From positions 1 to 64,000 of the forward strand of contig JAYFOM010000008.1 of assembly GCA_034932685.1 (NCBI GenBank): a stretch of DNA of 64,000 nt. Direction: 5' to 3'. The notes under the pieces were generated by a model. It was given only the letters and a program-made list of their open reading frames with translations, did no database searches and was not told the origin of the DNA. Every line of letters starts with the position of its first letter. The stretch's first letter is position 1. The stretch comes from JAQUCI01 sp034932685. Its GTDB lineage: Bacteria; Bacillota_I; Bacilli_A; Erysipelotrichales; Erysipelotrichaceae. Of this stretch, positions 35,053-42,721 are shown in pieces. The translations under genes and the position numbers were made by a program.

Positions 35053-36453
35053 TTATGTTGAAGGTTCGTCCAAAAACACAATATCTAAGCCAGAGAATAA
35101 CCGTTCAAAATCGTTTGATAAACTTTTCTTGTAACAAGTTAACACAAGAAGTGGACAGTTAATAAAAGCAGAAGAAAATAGATAACTGACTGTAGTCGGG
35201 ATATTTATATTCTGTAATCGTGGGCAACTGGTAAAACCCGCGGTTTCAATCGACCTTAGTTTCTCAGGTAGTTCTACCTTTTCCAGTAACTCACATTGAT
35301 TAAACGCATAACCTGCTATTTTAACTACACCCTTCGGTATTTTAACAGATACTGCATTACCCTTATACTTCTTTAATACGCCATATTCAATCTCAAATTC
35401 CGTTTCAATCATTGTTTCTTTATTGATGGTAAAAGACTGATCAGTATCCTCAAAAAACATAATGCTACCATCAAAGGCTCTTTTAAGATTTACATGGGTT
35501 ATAGAATCCTTATGACACTGCACTTTTAGTTTTGGGCAGTTTGAAAAAGGACTCACCTCCGCAAAGTGAACATCACTGTTTTTTATTATGACCATTTCCA
35601 GATTGGGACAATTAATAAAAACATGAGCGTCAAGATCATTTACACTCTCAGGTAAAATCACCTCTTCAATGTAATCTCTGTTTTTGAATGTATATGATAA
35701 AAGCCTATTAGCTCGATCTGGAACAGTAAAACGTTTCTTAATACCGTGATACTCTTTTACAGTACTTCCTATCCATTCAAAATCCTGCATGCTTGCTTCG
35801 GAATTCTGAATGCGCTCAATATTGATACGATCGCTTTCAGTTAATGCAAAAGCTGGCGTCTTCACATTTTTATTTGTTTCAACTAACACTTCAAGAGCTT
35901 CTTGTTTAACTTGATCATTTGTTATAGGAGTTATTTCTGGTACGACTTTTTTCTTATCGATACCCATACGCTCAAGGGCAGATGTCAATTTGTAAACATA
36001 TTCATCCTCCGGCATGCTGTATTTCATGATGGCTTGCTTCATACCAAAACGCAGACGTGTTCTACCACGTAGCGTTGTCTCTTTTAAATACACCCCAATA
36101 CATGGTTTCTTATCATCAAGAGCGAAATCAATCTCATTTTGAACATTATCTGATTCTGCAGAGTTGGGAGTAAAGAAAACGATAAAAAGCGCACAATGCT
36201 CCAAAGCGCCAGCGATTTCATCTGTCCATTCATTTCCAGGAGATATACCCTCATCGTACCACACATGATAACCAAACTCATTTAAGCGTTTTATTTCAGC
36301 AAATACTAGTTGAGAATCTCTGTGGGAATAGCTGATGAATATATATGGTTCACGTCCACGATATGCCGGATAAGGCATACGACCCACACCTGGCACAAGT
36401 TTTGTCTGCTCTGTTATTGTTTCTTTTTTCTTAAGTTTGTCAAGAATTCCCAT
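35053..36453 (-). CDS. TIR-domain protein with BspA-like leucine-rich repeats
   Basis: A 466-residue cytosolic protein. A TIR domain spans about 36-165, with YIFISYSHRD (37-46), WYDEGISPGNEW, and the putative catalytic Glu107 in SDNVQNEI. Bacterial TIR domains with this glutamate often cleave NAD. A linker (170-240) leads to BspA/LRR_5-type repeats (about 240-440), for example VKIAGYAFNQCELLEKVELP. It starts behind AAGGGGGG. The layout resembles a sensor-plus-effector fusion, with the repeats as a likely recognition or assembly region. NADase activity is inferred, not shown. Confidence 0.88.
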   Translation of the reverse strand: MGILDKLKKKETITEQTKLVPGVGRMPYPAYRGREPYIFISYSHRDSQLVFAEIKRLNEFGYHVWYDEGISPGNEWTDEIAGALEHCALFIVFFTPNSAESDNVQNEIDFALDDKKPCIGVYLKETTLRGRTRLRFGMKQAIMKYSMPEDEYVYKLTSALERMGIDKKKVVPEITPITNDQVKQEALEVLVETNKNVKTPAFALTESDRINIERIQNSEASMQDFEWIGSTVKEYHGIKKRFTVPDRANRLLSYTFKNRDYIEEVILPESVNDLDAHVFINCPNLEMVIIKNSDVHFAEVSPFSNCPKLKVQCHKDSITHVNLKRAFDGSIMFFEDTDQSFTINKETMIETEFEIEYGVLKKYKGNAVSVKIPKGVVKIAGYAFNQCELLEKVELPEKLRSIETAGFTSCPRLQNINIPTTVSYLFSSAFINCPLLVLTCYKKSLSNDFERLFSGLDIVFLDEPST

Positions 36454-36498
36454 CTAACTAACCCCCCTTGTTAATGTATAAAAATTAATTCAAGCAAA

Positions 36499-38529
36499 TT
36501 ACTTCAAGCGGTATATTGTTAATCCGTCATATTCACGTATAAGCTCTACCATCTTCTCCATAGGATCATAGTCCTTATAGCGTTCCTCTGCTTCCAACTT
36601 AGAGAAATCTATTAAATCATGATGCAAACGCGTTCGTTCTCTTTTGATATTATCGTTTTTCTTTCTACCATCGTCACCTGTGAGCACGCCGACGTGATTA
36701 ATACCATAATTCCAACCCATAGCTCTTTTTTCAATACACCAACGCTCATGTTCAGCTGTGGCTATTTTGGTTAGATCTTCTTCGTGCCCTGGTTCTTTTA
36801 TAAGTTGTTTGAAGTCTGTTACTGGTATATAATCCACAGCACGATCAGTATAGAAACAGCCAATAGCCTCAAGCTGTGCTGCAAACCCTTTTGCTTGTGC
36901 GATGTTGGATAACTTGTATTCTAGTGATAAATTCTCTTCAAATACTTTTTTCATCTGTTCTTCAGTCTTTGCCCCAGCATATCGTCCGTTAAGCGCAAGT
37001 GCAAAGTTATACAGATTAAGATAATTACTATCAGATAAGTAGAGTCCTGTTTTTTTCTTTTTTTCCTCAATACGGATTTCAATGATATTGCTAGGATCTG
37101 CTAGTTCTACATTAGGTTCAAAAGTTGCGATAATATCCTTTAGTGATATGATCTCATCAATATCATCCACGAATTTACTACGTCTCTTTCGCACAGCACC
37201 TGACTTTTTAGTGTATCCATCATATAACATATTTTTATATGACTTAGCTAATAGCACCTTGTTCTCGTAAGTTTTATCGTAATAATATATTAAGCGCATG
37301 TTACCATCTGTTGTAAACAACATATCAAAATCAAAGGTATATATACCGTTACGACTGTTCTGTCCGTATGATGTTCTATCCCAACACTGTAATTCATCAC
37401 ACAACATTAAAAGATAAGAAAGTGGTTGGCCATCAGATAGACGCATAGGCTCCTTAGTGTGTAGAAAATTACGCAATGTAAACTTAAACAAACTATTGTG
37501 CATGATTATAGCACAAAAGGCATCCAATACTTCAGCTGGAAATTGCTCATACGCCTTTATGTTTTTATACGCCGTTAGATAAGTCTTTGCTAATATTAGG
37601 GCACTGAAATAGGCATGATCCATGTAGAGATAATCCTTTTCTACTGGATTTTCATGTATTGCGCGATCGCGTAGAATCTTAACTAAATTATATTCAGCAT
37701 AATACGGTTCTATTTCTGTGCGATTAAGATAACTTTCACTTAACCGTTCAATGATAGCCTTAGCATATAGATTGTTCAAGTTCCCAAGCCTTGATAGTGC
37801 AAATTCATCCATACTACGATAAGACACATAGGGCGTAAAACCGTAATCATCATTATTACTCTTATCTAACTTGCAGACATAGGCTTTCATTTGTTGGTGC
37901 GCAATCTCAAAAGGATAACCAACATCATGGAATAAAGAAGCAAGTCCCCAATACTCAAGAAAATGACAAGACCCTTCTTTACCATCATTTAAATTATACT
38001 TCTTGTTATAAGCCAAGCGAACAGCTGGTATATTTTTATAGATGGCAAGCCCAATCAGAAACACGTAAACCGAATGCGAGTAATGATCACGATGTTTCAT
38101 AAGAAGCGAACTTGCATTGGCTTCGTGTTCTGATAACATTTCCAATAACAACCCAGTCGAATTGTACCCTACACCAAAAGGTTTAAATATCTCGCAGTAA
38201 CAATAATAGATATCAAAAGCATCCTCACGTGAGCCAGAAGAAAGAAAGCGCCCAACAGCCATCTCAAAACTCAAGCGATCAAGATCTTTCTCCATATTAT
38301 AAGGAATTTGTCCCTTACCTGCGCTACGTCCATCTGAGTCGGTCAAAGATACTCGATCTATTGTACTAAGGTCAAATTTAAGATCAATACACCAATCACG
38401 AATAAAACTAAGTGCTTCATTACCATAATGGCGCTTAGTTACTGTTATATCAGGTATACAAACAGTATCACTTAATCTATAATCTTTAAGATTTAATTCT
38501 TGCATTTTAAGCAAAGCATTGTATCCCAT
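36499..38529 (-). CDS. HD-domain protein with C-terminal RyR domain
   Basis: A 676-residue protein and first gene of the TIR operon. An HD-type phosphohydrolase region is suggested by His152 (HYSHSVYVF), His201-Asp202 (LFHDVGYP), a DHAYFSA segment at 304-310 and the late Asp378 in MLCDELQCWDR. The C-terminus (about 590-676) has HERW, GWNYG and a HHDLIDF segment followed by KLEAEERYKDYD, a RyR domain. RyR domains in bacteria occur in predicted nucleotide-signal conflict systems beside TIR and SLOG genes. HD metal-ligand spacing is my reading, and the substrate is unknown. Confidence 0.8.
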   Translation of the reverse strand: MGYNALLKMQELNLKDYRLSDTVCIPDITVTKRHYGNEALSFIRDWCIDLKFDLSTIDRVSLTDSDGRSAGKGQIPYNMEKDLDRLSFEMAVGRFLSSGSREDAFDIYYCYCEIFKPFGVGYNSTGLLLEMLSEHEANASSLLMKHRDHYSHSVYVFLIGLAIYKNIPAVRLAYNKKYNLNDGKEGSCHFLEYWGLASLFHDVGYPFEIAHQQMKAYVCKLDKSNNDDYGFTPYVSYRSMDEFALSRLGNLNNLYAKAIIERLSESYLNRTEIEPYYAEYNLVKILRDRAIHENPVEKDYLYMDHAYFSALILAKTYLTAYKNIKAYEQFPAEVLDAFCAIIMHNSLFKFTLRNFLHTKEPMRLSDGQPLSYLLMLCDELQCWDRTSYGQNSRNGIYTFDFDMLFTTDGNMRLIYYYDKTYENKVLLAKSYKNMLYDGYTKKSGAVRKRRSKFVDDIDEIISLKDIIATFEPNVELADPSNIIEIRIEEKKKKTGLYLSDSNYLNLYNFALALNGRYAGAKTEEQMKKVFEENLSLEYKLSNIAQAKGFAAQLEAIGCFYTDRAVDYIPVTDFKQLIKEPGHEEDLTKIATAEHERWCIEKRAMGWNYGINHVGVLTGDDGRKKNDNIKRERTRLHHDLIDFSKLEAEERYKDYDPMEKMVELIREYDGLTIYRLK

Positions 38530-38547
38530 GTAATTCTCCTTTTAAAT

Positions 38548-38626
38548 TTGGTTATAGAAAAACCAATATATTATTTACTAGTTGAGGATCATGCTACACA
38601 TAGGAAAATTTATTAAATTAATTATA
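38548..38626 (-). promoter_or_regulatory. Candidate promoter and palindrome before the HD-RyR/TIR/SLOG operon
   Basis: On the minus strand TGATATAAT gives an extended -10 (hexamer at 38621-38626). A perfect TTGGTT/AACCAA inverted repeat (38548-38553 and 38561-38566) lies in the untranslated leader just before the AAAGGAG site. It may be an operator or a small RNA hairpin near the start. The -35 is weak. Confidence 0.4.
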
Positions 38627-38666
38627 TCACAAGTTAGTGCTTCATTAAATAAACCACTGTAATTAT

Positions 38667-38690
38667 ACGCTTTCTCAAAGCGTTTTGTTT
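38667..38690. terminator. Hairpin between the methyltransferase and HD-RyR genes
   Basis: ACGCTTT and AAAGCGT form a 7-bp stem with loop CTC, followed on the plus strand by TTTGTTT. On the minus strand, where it would terminate the methyltransferase transcript, the U-tract is weak. The call is tentative. Confidence 0.4.
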
Positions 38691-38809
38691 CTAGAAGTAA
38701 ATATAACTTATCGGATAATCTACTTTATGTTCTTATATTATTTTTTTTACAAGTTTTCATGTTAACAAACGATGCTCTCATATCAACAATGTTCTTATAA
38801 AAGGATATT

Positions 38810-39427
38810 CTATGTCGGTGTGCATATATACCAAGCAGCTCTAGCACCAACATTGATCACACGCACATCAGAAAAACACTCATTCATATCTGACATGCAT
38901 TCTTCCATTTCTCTTTGTGCTACATTGATAAAATGAAAATAATCACCATGTTCAATCCATTCTACAATTGAAGTTAGTAAAGAACGGTTCTTATTGTAAT
39001 CATAAATTATCACTTTTTCTTTAGTTATACGACTCATTTCAATATACATTTTCTTTCTTTCGGTTTGTTTTAAACCATGAGCAACATACGAAGCTATTGA
39101 TATATCAAATGCTTTATCTTCAAACGGTAGTCCTTCAAGTACATTTGCATGAAGAAAGGTGATTCTATTATTTTCAGATTTTCCTTTTGCGAGCTCTAAC
39201 ATTTTAACAGCCGGGTCAATTCCTGTCACAGTTAATCCTTTACTATTTAAAACCGCACATAATGCTCCTGTTCCACATCCCACATCAAGGACAGTTTTAT
39301 ATATTTTTAAATCAATATCATTAACGATATTGTCAATTATCTTTTCATAATAATTTCTCTGTCGTTTATAAAACAAATCATAAAATGGTGCAATTGTATT
39401 GAACAACACATGACTGTTTTTTCCCAT
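38810..39427 (-). CDS. Class I SAM-dependent methyltransferase
   Basis: A 205-residue type 11 methyltransferase. Motif I is VLDVGCGTGALCAVL, followed by the acidic VTGIDPAVKML and a post-motif segment FDISIASYVAHGL. The N-terminal FNTIAPFYDLFYKRQRNYY resembles UbiE/MenG-like and small-molecule methyltransferases. The substrate cannot be told. GAGG precedes the ATG. It lies upstream of the TIR operon on the same strand but is separated by about 280 bases and probably not part of it. Confidence 0.85.
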   Translation of the reverse strand: MGKNSHVLFNTIAPFYDLFYKRQRNYYEKIIDNIVNDIDLKIYKTVLDVGCGTGALCAVLNSKGLTVTGIDPAVKMLELAKGKSENNRITFLHANVLEGLPFEDKAFDISIASYVAHGLKQTERKKMYIEMSRITKEKVIIYDYNKNRSLLTSIVEWIEHGDYFHFINVAQREMEECMSDMNECFSDVRVINVGARAAWYICTPT

Positions 39428-39518
39428 ACCACATTCCTCTTTTTTTATTACTTTATCTAATTAGAATATAACATGATTTATATGTTTGAAAGTAAACATA
39501 TACTCATTGTTTCTTTAA

Positions 39519-39556
39519 ATGCTGTTTGAGTTTCCTGTATCTTTACGATATATTGT
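39519..39556 (+). promoter_or_regulatory. murQ promoter, copy 1 of a duplicated element
   Basis: TTGAGT (39526-39531), 17 bases, TATATT (39549-39554). The surrounding block GCTGTTTGAGTTT and the spacer end TATCTTTACGATATATTGTAT recur almost unchanged about 1.2 kb downstream. Transcription would begin about 20 bases before murQ. Confidence 0.7.
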
Positions 39557-39577
39557 ATATATAAAGAGGTAACAAAA

Positions 39578-40486
39578 ATGAGAAAAGATTTAGCTCGCTT
39601 AGAAACAGAAAACAGGAATTATAATACCGATAACATCGATGTAGTATCAACTATGGAAGTATTAAGAATGATCAATGATGAAGATCAAACTGTTGCTTAT
39701 GCCATTCAAAAAGTATTACCCTCTATCGAAAAATTAACAGATGCATACATAAACACACTCAATGTTGGTAAAAGAGTATTCTATATTGGGGCTGGAACTT
39801 CAGGAAGACTAGCTTTTATTGACGCTGCTGAGCTTGTACCTACTTATGGTTTACCTGATTATTTAGTGGTTGGTATTATGGCTGGGGGATTACCAGCAAT
39901 GCGTCGCGCTAAAGAATATGCGGAAGATCACGGTGAAGACGGTGTAAAAGACTTAAAAGAAGCTAATATATCCAAAGGTGATTTATTGATTGGACTTGCA
40001 GCTAGTGGAAGAACCCCTTACGTTAAAGAAGCACTCCAATATGCAAAAAGCATTGGTGTTATTACTGGTTCTATTTCATGCGTATCAAATGCGGAAATAT
40101 CACAAATTGTTGATTATCCAGTTGAAGTTGTTGTAGGTCAAGAAGTTGTTTTGGGCTCAACTAGAATGAAATCAGGAACTGCACAAAAACTAGTCTTAAA
40201 CATGATATCCACTGCTGTATGTGTAAGAACAGGAAGAACTTATAAAAATCTAACACTATCAAAGCCAACAACCGAAAAGGGTTATTATCGTCGCATTCGC
40301 ACCCATTCTAAAGAATTAAATGTCACTGAAGAAATATATGAAAAAGTATTCATTGAAGCTGAACAAGATGCGAAAGTTGCTTTAGTCATGATTAAAGCAG
40401 GCTATACCAAACAAGAAAGCATAGCATTAATTGAAAAACACCAAGGAAGAGTACGTGAAGCTCTAAGATCCATCGGACTAGATTAG
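39578..40486 (+). CDS. murQ: N-acetylmuramic acid 6-phosphate etherase MurQ
   Basis: A 302-residue SIS-domain lyase that cleaves the lactyl ether of MurNAc-6-phosphate to GlcNAc-6-phosphate in peptidoglycan recycling. Family blocks include FYIGAGTSGRLAFIDAAELVPTYG, LIGLAASGRTPYV and GSTRMKSGTAQKLVLNM. The two catalytic Glu-bearing regions are present and the length is typical. No MurNAc phosphotransferase system or RpiR-type regulator lies next to it. AAGAGG precedes the ATG. Confidence 0.95.
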   Translation: MRKDLARLETENRNYNTDNIDVVSTMEVLRMINDEDQTVAYAIQKVLPSIEKLTDAYINTLNVGKRVFYIGAGTSGRLAFIDAAELVPTYGLPDYLVVGIMAGGLPAMRRAKEYAEDHGEDGVKDLKEANISKGDLLIGLAASGRTPYVKEALQYAKSIGVITGSISCVSNAEISQIVDYPVEVVVGQEVVLGSTRMKSGTAQKLVLNMISTAVCVRTGRTYKNLTLSKPTTEKGYYRRIRTHSKELNVTEEIYEKVFIEAEQDAKVALVMIKAGYTKQESIALIEKHQGRVREALRSIGLD

Positions 40487-40904
40487 AAGTATTTATATCA
40501 AATCAAAAACAAATCAAATCAATAACAAAAACGTTTGTATCAACATGTTTTTTGCTGTATTTCTTTGCTACATTTACATGCTTCTTTTGATTTGTTAATA
40601 GAGGTTATTATTTTTATACGAAGCTATTAGATTATGATATTTGTATCTCTTTTAAAGCAGTGTCAATAATCATTTGCTTAAAGCTATACCCAAATTTATC
40701 TATGATATAGTTAGATAAAAAGCTTATAGTCGTTATTGCTATACTTGATGTTGTTTGAGTTTAAATTATCTTTACGATATATTGTATTAATAATAGGTTA
40801 GAATATACGAGAAACTTATACTATATGGAATCAGAATAATAATTATGTTTCAACTACCATCTATCTATCAAATAATGGTTTAATTAACAAGGAGTGTGAT
40901 TATC
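40487..40904. other. Intergenic gap between murQ and thiN
   Basis: About 420 bases without a supported gene. No clear murQ terminator is visible. The stretch 40748-40785 is the second copy of the murQ promoter element, leaving a leader of about 110 bases before thiN. I looked for a thiamine pyrophosphate riboswitch in the leader and did not find its conserved core. The gap may be the remnant of a lost gene. Confidence 0.5.
40748..40785 (+). promoter_or_regulatory. thiN promoter, copy 2 of a duplicated element
   Basis: TTGAGT (40755-40760), 17 bases, TATATT (40778-40783). Both hexamers and the 11 bases before the -10 (ATCTTTACGA with flanks) are identical to the murQ promoter copy, while the early spacer differs (TTAAAT versus TTCCTG). 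Confidence 0.65.
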
Positions 40905-41534
40905 GTGAGACGTTGTGTAATTGTAGGCGGTGTAGATATTAACAACTATCATTTTATCAACAGCAAGTTATGTGATGATGACTATGTCATTTTCTGTGAT
41001 AGTGGTTTAAAGCATTTGGATCATCTGCAAGTAAAACCAAGTCTGATCGTTGGTGATTTCGATTCCCATGAAAATCCTCATCTTGATGTAGAAACTATCG
41101 TTCTTCCAAGCGAAAAGGATGATACCGATACAGTCTGTGCCGTTAAAGAAGCAATACAAAGAGGTTTTGATGACTTTCTTTTGATCGGCGTTGTTGGCGC
41201 AAGACTTGACCACACCCTAGGCAATTTGTCTATCCTGATATATCTTGATTCGCTCGGAAAGAAGGGTTGCATCATAGACGATTATTCCGAAATGGAAATT
41301 GTTTCTAGAAATCCAGTCTTTATTTGCGATCAGTATTCGTTTTTCTCTCTATTAAACATTACGGGTTGCGCTAAAGGCATTACTATTACCGGCGCAAAGT
41401 ATCCGTTAACTGACGCAGAAATTTCATGCGAATACCAATATGGCATAAGCAACGAAGTTTTATCAGGTCAAAAAGCAACAGTATCTATTAAGTGTGGAAA
41501 ACTACTCTTGATAAAAATCAATAAAGTCTACTAA
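40905..41534 (+). CDS. thiN: Thiamine pyrophosphokinase
   Basis: A protein of about 209 residues transferring pyrophosphate from ATP to thiamine. Catalytic motifs are clear: LIVGDFDS, PSEKDDTDT and GVVGARLDHTLGNLS, with a C-terminal thiamine-binding beta domain. The start is uncertain. GTG at 40905 fits AAGGAG (10-base spacing), while an in-frame GTG at 40896 lies too close to that site. The gene is monocistronic and ends at a strong terminator. Confidence 0.9.
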   Translation: MRRCVIVGGVDINNYHFINSKLCDDDYVIFCDSGLKHLDHLQVKPSLIVGDFDSHENPHLDVETIVLPSEKDDTDTVCAVKEAIQRGFDDFLLIGVVGARLDHTLGNLSILIYLDSLGKKGCIIDDYSEMEIVSRNPVFICDQYSFFSLLNITGCAKGITITGAKYPLTDAEISCEYQYGISNEVLSGQKATVSIKCGKLLLIKINKVY

Positions 41535-41537
41535 CAA

Positions 41538-41577
41538 AAAACGCTTCACTTTCGTAATGGCAGTGAAGCGTTTTTCT
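41538..41577 (+). terminator. Terminator of thiN
   Basis: AAAAACGCTTCACT pairs with AGTGAAGCGTTTTT in a 14-base perfect stem and ends in a T-run. It is one of the strongest terminators in the window. Confidence 0.9.
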
Positions 41578-41646
41578 TATATCACTATTTCCGTTTTGTC
41601 CTTAAAACATAGTTTATTGTGTTTTTTACGTATATCATCATGAGGT

Positions 41647-41722
41647 TGGTGGAGATGAGGGGATTCGAACCCCCGACCTCTAACATGCGAAGCTAGCGCT
41701 CTCCCAACTGAGCTACACCCCC
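41647..41722 (-). tRNA. tRNA-Ala (anticodon CGC)
   Basis: A full cloverleaf of 76 bases is read on the minus strand. The acceptor stem GGGGGTG/CATCTCC contains G3-U70, the alanine identity pair. The D arm is GCTC...GAGC, the anticodon stem CTAGC/GTTAG closes loop TTCGCAT, and the T arm holds TTCGAAT. The anticodon at positions 34-36 is CGC, which reads GCG alanine codons. Discriminator A73 and a genomically encoded CCA end are present. Confidence 0.93.
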
Positions 41723-41821
41723 AAACAGTGAATATTATAGCACAATATATTTCGCGTTTATTATTAAGTTAATGTAATACCATATAAAAAGCTTTGGCGC
41801 TAAGGCCAAAGCTTTTCTTAG

Positions 41822-42721
41822 TTAATTCTTCTTGCCAGGATCAGTTGGTTTATTACCCGATGGCTCGTCGTTTGGTCTGGTTTGACCTTGTTCGCGATCA
41901 ATATCTCCAGCTTCATTCTGGTTTTGATTTTGTCCTTGATCATCACCATTTTGATTACCTTGCTCGCTGCCATTTTGGTTTTCCTGTTCATTGCTGTTAG
42001 GATTGCCCTTGCCTTCTGTATACTGTGACATTATCTCTCTTACAGATACATTGATATAGTCTTCAACATCTTCAGGATCAACATTAAGTAGGTTAACAAT
42101 TAGATTGTACTTGCCAGGAGTCATGCCATCAATTGCTTTAGCAGCTATCACCATATCATATCCGATGCCGACAACAGCGACTTCAGCGTGAATTCCCTTC
42201 TCATCAATGCGATTTTGAATAGATGTACGTATTCTTACCACTAATTGATCATTGTCTTTTTGGTTACGCGTGCTAGTTGCTACCATGATTTGATTCTCAA
42301 TATCAACAGGTAGATAGCCTTGTTCTGACATTTGTTCAATCGCTGCATTAAGAGCGTCTTCTATCTTCATATTCATGACTTTAACTCTTGCTAGTACTTG
42401 TTCTGCTTCATCATTCACTCCTTCAGCTTTGATAACTCTTTCAAACATGTTTACTTCCATTACTATACCTGGATTGACATCAAGACTGACATTATAGGCT
42501 GGTGTGTAGTAAGCATAGACACCGCCACTTAATAAAACGATAAATAACGCAGCTGTTGCCAATAGATATCCCAAACGATATCTTGTTGTTTGTTTAGCAT
42601 CTTTCATGTTAAGTACATCTCCTATCATTAAGTTTTTGTTTCTGATCATTAGGATGGTACCATCAGCAGTCATTATGACTGCTTTCCCTTTTTTGATCGC
42701 AACGACAGTGGCTTTCATCAT
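41822..42721 (-). CDS. rsgI: RsgI-like anti-sigma factor with low-complexity tail
   Basis: A 299-residue membrane protein. The N-terminal RsgI domain (about 1-45, MMKATVVAIKKGKAVIMTADG) should bind the sigma factor. A single membrane helix lies at about 50-70, and the external domain begins with SLDVNPGIVMEVN. The last 60 residues are a Gln/Asn/Asp/Gly-rich tail of irregular QNQNGDDQ-type repeats ending in a proline-rich segment. It overlaps sigI by 4 bases and is the cognate anti-sigma factor. No carbohydrate-binding module is fused at the C-terminus, unlike clostridial cellulolytic homologues. Confidence 0.88.
   Translation of the reverse strand: MMKATVVAIKKGKAVIMTADGTILMIRNKNLMIGDVLNMKDAKQTTRYRLGYLLATAALFIVLLSGGVYAYYTPAYNVSLDVNPGIVMEVNMFERVIKAEGVNDEAEQVLARVKVMNMKIEDALNAAIEQMSEQGYLPVDIENQIMVATSTRNQKDNDQLVVRIRTSIQNRIDEKGIHAEVAVVGIGYDMVIAAKAIDGMTPGKYNLIVNLLNVDPEDVEDYINVSVREIMSQYTEGKGNPNSNEQENQNGSEQGNQNGDDQGQNQNQNEAGDIDREQGQTRPNDEPSGNKPTDPGKKN

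Noticed and set aside
34379..38529. Reading the TIR locus as a known Thoeris or CBASS system
   Set aside because: There is no ThsA-like NADase with SIR2 or macro domains and no CD-NTase gene. The SLOG and RyR-HD partners do not match those layouts.
38810..39427. Methyltransferase as part of a restriction-modification or defence operon with the TIR genes
   Set aside because: It resembles small-molecule methyltransferases, has no DNA-recognition domain and is separated by about 280 bases with a hairpin between.
40487..40904. A thiamine pyrophosphate riboswitch before thiN
   Set aside because: The conserved riboswitch core (CUGAGA and the ACCUGA-type element) was not found in the leader. thiN genes are also often not riboswitch-controlled.
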